From Streptomyces sp. NBC_00708 (GTDB taxonomy: Bacteria; Actinomycetota; Actinomycetes; Streptomycetales; Streptomycetaceae): a DNA stretch of 64,000 bases. The stretch is taken from assembly GCA_036226585.1 (NCBI GenBank), contig CP108997.1:4650001-4714000 (forward strand), read 5' to 3'. The notes under the pieces were generated by a model. The model did no database searches, was not told the origin of the DNA, and was given only the letters and a program-made list of their open reading frames with translations. Made by a program: the position numbers and the translations under genes. Every line of letters starts with the position of its first letter. The stretch's first letter is position 1. Shown here piece by piece: positions 24,011-30,988 of the stretch.

Positions 24011-24196
24011 ATGAGCAACGACAGCGGTGCCGTGCTTTCCTGGCTGGTGATACGGCAGGACGACAACGGCAACCGCTACCGCGTGGGCAAGTACGCCACG
24101 CAGGGCGAGGCCCAGCTGGCCGCCGACAAGTTGCAGGACCGGGGGCACAAGCAGCTGTACTGGGTGGAGCGTATCGGGCAGACCGCCCGGCCGTAG
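24011..24196 (+). CDS. Small SPOR-like protein
   Basis: This 61-residue protein reads SWLVIRQDDNGNRYRVGKYA, then EAQLAADKLQDRGHKQLYWV, a compact SPOR-like repeat (beta-alpha-beta with YRVG-x-Y and A-x-x-A-x-x-L). SPOR domains bind denuded peptidoglycan, but this protein has no signal peptide or membrane anchor, so a cytoplasmic role is more likely. ATG 24011 follows CAGGAGAAACACG at good spacing; ATG 23993, preceded by GGGAGGGGCGCG, would add six residues and cannot be excluded. It is a single gene between two strong transcription boundaries. Confidence 0.8.
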   Translation: MSNDSGAVLSWLVIRQDDNGNRYRVGKYATQGEAQLAADKLQDRGHKQLYWVERIGQTARP

Positions 24197-24215
24197 GGGG
24201 GTGCGGCGCACGGGG

Positions 24216-25616
24216 CTAATGCGCCGGTGCGCTGCCGGAGTCGTTTCGGGGCGGGGGCCCGCCGGGCGCCGGGACGGGGGGTTCCGGTGCGTCCCGGCCG
24301 GCGGCCCGGGGGCGGGCCGTGCGCCGGTACAGGGCGGCGACGGCGGCGCACTGGAGCGCCATCGAGACCCCCATGGCCAGGCAGATTCCCGGCAGACCCC
24401 ACCCCGACATCCCGTACGCGAGCGTCAGCTGGACCAGGACGCCGCAGACGGTGACGCGGGCGAGGGCCGGGCTCGCCCCGCTCCCCTCGAAGACGCCGCC
24501 CAGCGCGATGAAGCAGGCGAGCAGCAGCAGATACGGGCCCACGCAGCGCAGATAGAGCGCCCCGGCCCCGGCCACCGCCCCCTCGCTGCCGAACGCCCGC
24601 ATGATCCAGGGCCCGGTGGTGAGGAACGCGGCCAGGGCGGTGAGGCCGAGCGCTCCCGCCAGGAGCAGCGCCTGCCGCCCGACGGCCCGCCGCGCGTCGA
24701 GCCCGGCGCCGAGCAGATGGGCGGTGCGGATGGAGGCGGCCTGGCGCACCGCGTAGAAGGCCATCGTCGCGAGGTACATCGCCTTCGTCGCGATCCCGTA
24801 GGCGGCGACCTCGTCGACGCCGATCCGGGCGACGACGGCGACGAGCGCGAGCGCCCCCGCCATCCGTGCGACGAAATCGGCCGACATGGGCAGGCCGGTG
24901 GTGGCGGTCCTGCGCGCGTCCGCGCCCAGGCTCCCGCGGACCCGGTCCTGCCCGGCCGAAGCGGCCCGTCGCAGTACGCCGTTGCGGCGCAGCGCCACGA
25001 GACCGCAGACGAGCGCGGCCGTCCGGCCCAGGACCGTGGCGATCGCCGCGCCGCGCACCCCGAGGCCGAACCCCAGGATGAGCAGCGGGTCCAGACCGAG
25101 GATCAGCCCGTTCGCGAGGACCGCGAGCTTCATCGGGGTGCGGGTGTCACCCGCGCCCTTCAGGATGCCGTCGACGACGTTGGTGGCGAAGAACACCGCG
25201 ATCCCCGGCAGCGCGACCGAGAAGTAGGCGGTGGCGAGGTCCGGTGAGCCGCCGTCACCGCTGCCGAGGACGAGCCGGGCCAGCGGCGCGCGGCAGAGGT
25301 AGCCGCCGGCCGCGACCACGGGGGTGACCAGCGCCCACAGCGCCCATCCGCCGCGCACCGCCGAGCGGACCGCCGCCGGATCGTCCGCGCCCCTGGCCCG
25401 CGCGACGAGCACCGTCGTACCGGAGCCGGCCACCAGGATGACGCCGAGCAGCAGGTTCTCGACGTTGGTGGCGGCGGCCACCGCCGCGACCGCCGCGCCG
25501 CCGAGCCGCGTCACCCAGACCATGTTGATGATCCCGGCCGTGACCCCCGCGAGCAGTTCGAAGTAGACCGGATACGCGAGTGCCACCAGCTTGCGCCGGT
25601 GATCCGCTGCCTCCAT
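24216..25616 (-). CDS. MATE-family efflux transporter (DinF-like)
   Basis: This 466-residue membrane protein has about 12 hydrophobic helices in two six-helix halves. The first half opens LVALAYPVYFELLAGVTAGI, with the MATE signature around MVWVTRLGGAAVAAVA. It lies in the DinF group and would expel cationic or lipophilic compounds using H+ or Na+. ATG 25616 follows AAAGAGGGGGC. Divergent transcription from a PadR gene over a 41-bp palindrome indicates PadR control, a common pairing for multidrug exporters. Confidence 0.92.
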   Translation of the reverse strand: MEAADHRRKLVALAYPVYFELLAGVTAGIINMVWVTRLGGAAVAAVAAATNVENLLLGVILVAGSGTTVLVARARGADDPAAVRSAVRGGWALWALVTPVVAAGGYLCRAPLARLVLGSGDGGSPDLATAYFSVALPGIAVFFATNVVDGILKGAGDTRTPMKLAVLANGLILGLDPLLILGFGLGVRGAAIATVLGRTAALVCGLVALRRNGVLRRAASAGQDRVRGSLGADARRTATTGLPMSADFVARMAGALALVAVVARIGVDEVAAYGIATKAMYLATMAFYAVRQAASIRTAHLLGAGLDARRAVGRQALLLAGALGLTALAAFLTTGPWIMRAFGSEGAVAGAGALYLRCVGPYLLLLACFIALGGVFEGSGASPALARVTVCGVLVQLTLAYGMSGWGLPGICLAMGVSMALQCAAVAALYRRTARPRAAGRDAPEPPVPAPGGPPPRNDSGSAPAH

Positions 25617-25628
25617 GACCAGAGCCCC

Positions 25629-25669
25629 CTCTTTCCGCTGTACCTCGAATCGAGGTACAGCGGAAAGAG
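25629..25669. promoter_or_regulatory. 41-bp perfect palindrome, PadR operator candidate
   Basis: Left arm CTCTTTCCGCTGTACCTCGA (25629-25648) and its exact reverse complement (25650-25669) flank a single A. The inner part TACCTCGA-A-TCGAGGTA resembles PadR-type operators. It starts 13 bp before the MATE ATG and is 61 bp from the padR GTG. It could bind two PadR dimers or cover both promoters; as RNA it would also form a long hairpin in the MATE leader. Confidence 0.8.
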
Positions 25670-25729
25670 ATAACATGGTGGCGCGGAGCGGGCAAGCAGG
25701 GTGACGGACGCGGGTAAGGAGCTCGGCGC

Positions 25730-26254
25730 GTGCTGGAGCTGTCGATTCTGGGATTCCTCTTCGGGGAGTCCCTGCACGGATACGAGCTGAAGGCCCGGAT
25801 CCAGGCCCTCAGCGGCCACATCCGCCCGGTGAGCGACGGGGCGCTCTATCCGGCCATTTCCCGGCTGGTGAAGGCCGGCCTGGTCGACCAGCGCACCGAG
25901 CCCGGCACCGGGGCCGCGCCCCGGCGGGTCCTCTCCCTCACCGAGGCCGGACGCGATGAGCTGTACGCGCGGCTCGCTCACCCCAAGGATGTCGAAATCA
26001 CCGACGGGCAGCGCTTCTTCACGCTGCTCGCGTTTCTGCACCACCTCCCGGACCGCGCCGCGCAGGCGGCGGTCCTCCGCCGGAGGAAGGCCTTCCTCGA
26101 CGTCCCGGCGAGCTTCTTCTACCGGGACGGCGAGCCGGTGCGGGCCGCGGACGCGCCCAGCGTCTTCCAGCAGGGCATGCTGCGGATCGCCCGCGCCACC
26201 ACCGTCGCGGAGAAGAAGTGGCTGTCCGAGGCGCTCGCCGAACTCGACGGCTGA
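25730..26254 (+). CDS. PadR-family transcriptional regulator
   Basis: This 174-residue regulator has the PadR winged helix (LSILGFLFGESLHGYELKAR, GALYPAISRLVKAGLVDQRT, RRVLSLTEAGRDEL) at about residues 3-80 and a helical C-terminal dimerisation part (about 90-170), the longer PadR-s1/s2 form. GTG 25730 follows AAGGAGCTCGGC. It is divergent from the MATE exporter and likely represses it from the 41-bp palindrome, being released by the exported drug, as known for LmrR/PadR systems. Confidence 0.93.
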   Translation: MLELSILGFLFGESLHGYELKARIQALSGHIRPVSDGALYPAISRLVKAGLVDQRTEPGTGAAPRRVLSLTEAGRDELYARLAHPKDVEITDGQRFFTLLAFLHHLPDRAAQAAVLRRRKAFLDVPASFFYRDGEPVRAADAPSVFQQGMLRIARATTVAEKKWLSEALAELDG

Positions 26255-26323
26255 CCGGGGGACTTCCGTAACGCGCCTTAAGGTCCTGTGAGGACAGGGG
26301 TCGCGGGCGGTGAGGGCGGAGTG

Positions 26324-26725
26324 ATGGCGGTGCTGATCGACACGGTGGCATGGGTGCGCATCGAGGGCGGCCGGATTCTGTGCGCCCGCCCGCGCGGGAA
26401 GGACGTCTTCTACATCCCGGGCGGCAAGCGGGAGGGCGCCGAGAGCGACCTCGACACGCTCGTGCGCGAGATCGAGGAGGAGCTGACGGTCCTGATCGAC
26501 GCGGCCTCCGTCGCCCATGTCGGGACCTACGAGGCCGGCGGGCCCGGCCTCCCCGACGGCGCGGTGGTCCGGATGGCCTGCTACACCGCCGAGTTCACGG
26601 GTGAGCTGAAGGCCAGCAGCGAGATCGAGGACGTGGCGTGGTTCTCGTACGCCGACCGCGACCGGGTGCCGCCCGTCGACCAACTGCTCTTCGACGACCT
26701 CAGGGCGTGGGGCGACCTGGTCTGA
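26324..26725 (+). CDS. NUDIX hydrolase
   Basis: This 133-residue protein carries a NUDIX box spelled GKREGAE then REIEEELTV: G-x5-E-x7-R-E-U-x-E-E is intact, but the G of the closing x-G-U is Thr. It opens VLIDTVAWVRIEGGRILCAR and includes FYIPGGKREG. NUDIX enzymes cleave nucleoside diphosphates linked to another group; substrate not identifiable. ATG 26324 follows GGGCGGAGTG; an in-frame start at 26288 would add 12 residues with no family match. It is followed by a 231-bp gap with short GC hairpins (around 26728-26742). Confidence 0.9.
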   Translation: MAVLIDTVAWVRIEGGRILCARPRGKDVFYIPGGKREGAESDLDTLVREIEEELTVLIDAASVAHVGTYEAGGPGLPDGAVVRMACYTAEFTGELKASSEIEDVAWFSYADRDRVPPVDQLLFDDLRAWGDLV

Positions 26726-26880
26726 CGCCCGGCCGTGCCGGGTGAGGCGCACGGTGCCGGGACGCGTGACCCCGGTGCGGCGCGTGGTGCGGGCCGTGTG
26801 CGCCCCCGCCTCCCGGGTACCCGTACGTGCGCACTGCCGTACACCCGTACGCCCCGCGTGTCGAGCCCGGCGGTATTGTG

Positions 26881-26895
26881 ACCCGAATATCGGGT
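26881..26895. promoter_or_regulatory. Palindrome upstream of the anti-sigma-like ATPase
   Basis: ACCCGA-ATA-TCGGGT is a perfect palindrome, 62-76 bp upstream of the start of the small ATP-binding protein. The region around it is AT-rich for the window, consistent with a promoter. The binding protein is unknown. Confidence 0.45.
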
Positions 26896-26956
26896 ATGTG
26901 CTGTTTTAGCCTCCTGTGCAGGACGTCACCGTTGCAGGCTCTTGGGAGTGATCGGC

Positions 26957-27376
26957 GTGACCGATACCGAAGGCGATCACGTCGAGTGGAGCTTTCCGGC
27001 TGTCCCCGGTGCCGTGCGCACCGCCCGGCACGCCGTCCACGACGCGCTGCGCGACTGGGGGCTCGACTCGGCCGTCGGTGACGAGGCCGTTCTGCTGGTC
27101 AGCGAGCTGGTGACCAACTCCATGCGCTACACACCGGGCCCCATCGGCGTCCGGCTGCTGCGTCCCCATCCGGACGGCGACCGCTCATCGGCCGTGCCCG
27201 GACTGCTGGTGGAGGTCTCCGATCCCCTTCCGGATGCGCCCACCGAACGTACGGCGGGACCCGACGACGAGAGCGGCAGAGGACTCCTGCTTGTGGCCTG
27301 CGCGGCCCGCCGCTGGGGGACCCGGCGGGGAAAGAGCGGCAAGACGGTGTGGTTCGAGCTGGCTCTGCCTGGTTAG
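26957..27376 (+). CDS. Anti-sigma-factor-like ATP-binding protein (RsbW/HATPase_c)
   Basis: This 139-residue single-domain GHKL ATPase has the N-box LLVSELVTNSMRYTPG, the G1 region LLVEVSDPLPDAP, and the G2 part ESGRGLLLVACAARRWG followed by KTVWFELALPG. This is the short RsbW/SpoIIAB-like form typical of Streptomyces, where such proteins phosphorylate anti-anti-sigma factors or bind sigma factors. GTG 26957 follows GGGAG at 8-base spacing; TTG 26942 would add five residues. The next gene, 160 bp downstream, ends in a closely similar ATPase domain, so the pair may act in the same switch. Confidence 0.88.
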   Translation: MTDTEGDHVEWSFPAVPGAVRTARHAVHDALRDWGLDSAVGDEAVLLVSELVTNSMRYTPGPIGVRLLRPHPDGDRSSAVPGLLVEVSDPLPDAPTERTAGPDDESGRGLLLVACAARRWGTRRGKSGKTVWFELALPG

Positions 27377-27536
27377 GAGTGAGGTGGGACGCACAGCGAT
27401 CACCGGAGGTCGGGCAGAACCTGGCTGAAAGGGACTGAGACCGTGCTGTGATCGTGAACGCCGTGCCGGACGGGGCCGTAGTGCTGAATACTGCGGGCAT
27501 GACCGGTCCGGTGTGTGAGCTGGAGGGGACGGTCGC

Positions 27537-30134
27537 GTGAGCGAAATACCTGGGACAGCGGGCGACGTCGTGTGGCAGAGCAGTCCGCCCGGCTCGATCT
27601 ACGACTACATCAGAGTCGCCTCCTTCTCGATCGGGCCCGACGGCCTGATCGAGCAGTGGAGCCGCCGGGCCGCCGGTCTTTTCGGCGTGGCCGCGCACGA
27701 GGCGCTGGGCAGGGACCCGGTCGAGGCGTTCCTGCCGGGAGAGGTCCGCCGTGAGGGCCACCGCAGGGTCGGCGAAGTGCTCGACGGCAAGGAGTGGACG
27801 GGTCTCGTCCCCTTCCGGATGCCCGGCGGGGACGGCGTGCACGGACTCGCCGAGATCTATGTGATGCCCAGTGAGACCGCCACCGGCGAACGGGCCGCGG
27901 TCTGTATCGTCGTGGACGTCCGCGCCCTGCGCCGCATCGAGACGGACCTCGCCGCCTCGCAGGCGATATTCGGCCAATCTCCGTTCGGGTTCGTCCTGTT
28001 CGGCACCGACCTCACCGTCGTCCGGGCCAACGAGCGCTTCGCCACCGTCTTCGGCGGCCGGGCCGACGACCACCGGGGCCGCACCGTCGCCGACTACCTC
28101 ACCGGCGCCGAGGCCGACCGCCTGACCGCCACCCTCGAACGGGTCCTGGAGACGGGCAACTCCGTCACCGACCTCCAGCTCGTCGGCACGGCCCCCGGCG
28201 ACACCGAGCGCCGCCACTGGTCGATGAACCTCTACCGGGTGCACAGCGGATCGGGCCGCCCCATCGGCATCGCGGGCCTCGCCACCGACGTGACCCGCCG
28301 CCACACCGCCGCCCGCGAGGCGGCCAGCGCCCGCCGCAACCTCGCCCTCCTCAACGAGGCGAGCGCCCGCATCGGCAACTCCCTGGATCTGGAGACCACC
28401 GCCCGCGAACTCCTCGACGTCGCCGTCCCGGTCTTCTGCGACCTGGCCTCCGTCGACCTCTACCAGGCCCTGCTCACGGGCGAGGAGGCGCCGCCCGGCA
28501 GCTGGAGCCCGCTGAACCAGGAGGCGGCCGGCGGCTCCGCCGAACTGCGTCGCGTCGCCTTCGCCAGCGCCGTGTCCGACGCCCTGCCCGGCAGCGCCCC
28601 CGGCGCGTCCGACTCCGGCCCGCCGGGCGGGGCCGACGGACCCCCCGCGCTCGGCGCCGTCCACCGCTACCCCTTCGGCTCGCCCTCCGCCGTCGCGCTG
28701 CGCACCGGCCGCGTGGAGGACGTGCCCGGCGACGACCGGGGCTTCGTCCAGTCCACGCTCGCCGTGCCGATGGTCGCCCACGACACCGTGGTGGGCCTCG
28801 TGCGGTTCTCCCGTACGAAGGGCAGCGAGCCGTTCGACGCCCGGGACCGGGCGCTGGCCACCGAACTGGCCGCCCGCGCCGCCGTCTGTATCGACAACGC
28901 CCGCCTCTACCGCCGCGAGCACGAACGCGCCCTGATCCTCCAGCGCAGCCTGCTCCCCCCGGGCGACCCGGAGGCCGCCGGACTCGACATCGCCTGCCGC
29001 TACCTCCCCGGCAACACCGCCAACGAGGTGGGCGGCGACTGGTTCGACGTCATCGAGCTGCCCGGACACCGCACGGCGCTCGTCGTCGGCGACGTGATGG
29101 GGCGCGGCCTGCGCGCCGCCGTGGCCATGGGTGAACTGCGCACCGCCGTACGCACACTGGCCCTGCTCGACCTGGAACCCGCCGAGGTGCTCTCCGCGCT
29201 CGACGAGGTCGCACGCGGTCTCGGCGCCCCCGGCGCCGCCTCCGCGTCCGGCGGCGGGGGAGCCCAGTGGCCCGCCCGCGCCGCGCACAAGTCCCGCGAG
29301 GCCGACCTGTCCGAGGTGTACCTGGCCACCTGCGTCTACGCGGTGTACGACCCGGTCACCCGGCGCTGCACCTTCGCCAACGCCGGCCATCTGCCGCCCG
29401 TCGTGGTCGAGCCGGGCGAGGCCGCGCTGCTCCTGGACGTACCGCCCGGGATGCCGCTCGGTGTCGGCGGCGAACCCTTCGAGGAGGTGGAGGTCGAGCT
29501 GCAGGAGGGCGCCCTCCTCGCCCTCTACACCGACGGACTCGTCGAATCGCGCGACCACCCGCTGGACGAGGGCCTGGCCGCCCTCCGCAAGGCCCTCGTC
29601 GAACCCGCCCAGCCGCTGGAGGACGTCTGCGACCAGGTCCTCGGCTCGCTGCACACCCGGCACGGCGAGGACGACATCGCGCTGCTGATGGCCCGTATCC
29701 AGGGGCTGCCCACCGAGGCGGTCGGCGACTGGCGGCTGCCCCGCGAGCCCCGCTCGGTCGGCCGCGCCCGCGAACTGGCCCGGGGCCAGCTGACCTCCTG
29801 GGGCCTGGACGACCTGGTGGACACCACCGAACTCCTGGTCAGCGAGTTGGTCACCAACGCTTTGCGCTACGGCGAGGGCGAGATCAGGCTCCGGCTGCTG
29901 CGCGACCGCACCCTCGTCTGCGAGGTCTGGGACGCCGGCCTCGTCCAGCCCCGGCGCCGGCGCGCCCGGGACACGGACGAGGGCGGCCGGGGCCTCCAGC
30001 TGGTCGGACTCCTCAGCGCGGCCTGGGGGGCGAGGCGGACCCCGCGCGGCAAGACGGTCTGGTTCGAACTGGCCCTGCCCGACGGGCGGCCGCCCGCCGA
30101 GCGCTCGGTGGAGGAACTGCTCAGCATGTTCTGA
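27537..30134 (+). CDS. PAS-PAS-GAF-SpoIIE phosphatase with C-terminal anti-sigma-like ATPase domain
   Basis: This 865-residue signalling protein has PAS domains at about 20-135 and 145-260, a GAF domain (about 275-455), a SpoIIE/PP2C phosphatase (about 475-700, with EVGGDWFDVI and GDVMGRGLRAAVAMGELRTA spread over the metal sites, and CTFANAGHLPP), and a C-terminal GHKL domain (about 735-850, LLVSELVTNALRYGEG, GGRGLQLVGLLSAAWG). It has no membrane segment, so it senses a cytoplasmic cue. It would dephosphorylate an anti-anti-sigma partner, while its own kinase-like domain could rephosphorylate it. GTG 27537 follows GGAGGGGACG. Confidence 0.94.
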   Translation: MSEIPGTAGDVVWQSSPPGSIYDYIRVASFSIGPDGLIEQWSRRAAGLFGVAAHEALGRDPVEAFLPGEVRREGHRRVGEVLDGKEWTGLVPFRMPGGDGVHGLAEIYVMPSETATGERAAVCIVVDVRALRRIETDLAASQAIFGQSPFGFVLFGTDLTVVRANERFATVFGGRADDHRGRTVADYLTGAEADRLTATLERVLETGNSVTDLQLVGTAPGDTERRHWSMNLYRVHSGSGRPIGIAGLATDVTRRHTAAREAASARRNLALLNEASARIGNSLDLETTARELLDVAVPVFCDLASVDLYQALLTGEEAPPGSWSPLNQEAAGGSAELRRVAFASAVSDALPGSAPGASDSGPPGGADGPPALGAVHRYPFGSPSAVALRTGRVEDVPGDDRGFVQSTLAVPMVAHDTVVGLVRFSRTKGSEPFDARDRALATELAARAAVCIDNARLYRREHERALILQRSLLPPGDPEAAGLDIACRYLPGNTANEVGGDWFDVIELPGHRTALVVGDVMGRGLRAAVAMGELRTAVRTLALLDLEPAEVLSALDEVARGLGAPGAASASGGGGAQWPARAAHKSREADLSEVYLATCVYAVYDPVTRRCTFANAGHLPPVVVEPGEAALLLDVPPGMPLGVGGEPFEEVEVELQEGALLALYTDGLVESRDHPLDEGLAALRKALVEPAQPLEDVCDQVLGSLHTRHGEDDIALLMARIQGLPTEAVGDWRLPREPRSVGRARELARGQLTSWGLDDLVDTTELLVSELVTNALRYGEGEIRLRLLRDRTLVCEVWDAGLVQPRRRRARDTDEGGRGLQLVGLLSAAWGARRTPRGKTVWFELALPDGRPPAERSVEELLSMF

Positions 30135-30200
30135 GACGGATGGAGCGCCCGCACCACGCGGACCGACCCCCCATGGGTGAGCGGGCCGGGCGGGCGCGGC

Positions 30201-30914
30201 TCACTTCGTGGTCTTCAGCGCGGCGAGACGGGCCTCCACCTCGGCGCTGTCGCCCAGCGCGTCCAGCTGCTCGAACTGCGCGTCCAGCGAGGAGGCGGCC
30301 AGCTCCTGCTTGCCCACGGCCCGCGCCTCCTCGCGCCGCACCTTGTCCTCGAACCGGCTCAGCTCGCTGGTCGGGTCCAGGACGTCGATGCTCTTCACCG
30401 AGTCCATCATCCGGTTCTGCGCCTGCGCCGACGTGGCGCGCGCCACCAGCTCGTCCCGCTTGGCCTTCAGCTCCGACAGCTTCGCCTTCATCCGGTCGAG
30501 GCCCGCCTTGAGCTTGTCGACCACCTCGGTCTGCGCGGCGATGGTGGGCTCGGCGGTCCTGGCCTCCTTCTCCGACTGGAGCTGGCGGCCGAGCGCGACC
30601 TTGGCCAGGTTGTCGAATGTGTCCGCCTCCGGCCCCGATCCGCCCGCCCGCAGCTCGTCCGCCTTGCGGCTCGCGGCGAGCGCCTTGCCGCCCCACTCGC
30701 GCGCCGCCTCGACGTCCTCCCGGTGGTCCTGCTCCATCAGGCGCAGATTGCCGATGGTGGCGGCCACGGCCTGCTCGGCCTCCGAGATGTTGGCCGTGTA
30801 GTCGCGGATCAGCTGGTCCAGCATCTTCTGCGGGTCCTCTGCCTGGTCGATCAGGGCGTTGATGTTGGCCTTCGCCAGCTGGGTGACGCGTCCGAGAATG
30901 GTCTGCTTGCTCAT
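30201..30914 (-). CDS. pspA: PspA/IM30 family protein
   Basis: This 237-residue protein is almost wholly alpha-helical coiled coil (ILGRVTQLAKANINALIDQA, EDPQKMLDQLIRDY, then long Lys/Glu/Ala helices to EVEARLAALKTTK). PspA oligomerises on the inner face of the cytoplasmic membrane and protects it during envelope stress. Length and N-terminal amphipathic helix match the family. It is 74 bp downstream of the TPM-domain gene on the same strand and probably shares its transcript; the PspA/TPM pairing is usual in Streptomyces. The convergent 66-bp gap to the SpoIIE gene has no clear terminator. Confidence 0.95.
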   Translation of the reverse strand: MSKQTILGRVTQLAKANINALIDQAEDPQKMLDQLIRDYTANISEAEQAVAATIGNLRLMEQDHREDVEAAREWGGKALAASRKADELRAGGSGPEADTFDNLAKVALGRQLQSEKEARTAEPTIAAQTEVVDKLKAGLDRMKAKLSELKAKRDELVARATSAQAQNRMMDSVKSIDVLDPTSELSRFEDKVRREEARAVGKQELAASSLDAQFEQLDALGDSAEVEARLAALKTTK

Positions 30915-30988
30915 GGCACCTCTCCTGTGTCGGGTGTCGGGTGCTGCTCGTGGGGGTTACGGGGACGGGGCACGGGAAGCCCTCCGCT

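Noticed and set aside
24201..25247. 348-codon plus-strand frame opposite the MATE exporter
   Set aside because: Composition is Arg/Gly/Asp/Pro rich without hydrophobic pattern, while the minus strand encodes a clear 12-helix transporter.
26728..26742. Terminator after the NUDIX gene (CCCGGC-CGT-GCCGGG)
   Set aside because: Only a 6-bp stem with a 3-base loop and no supporting context; mentioned but not called.
30145..30197. Terminator between the SpoIIE-type gene and pspA (GCGCCCGC/GCGGGCGC)
   Set aside because: The loop would be 37 bases and the GC-rich arms could pair by chance; too weak to call.
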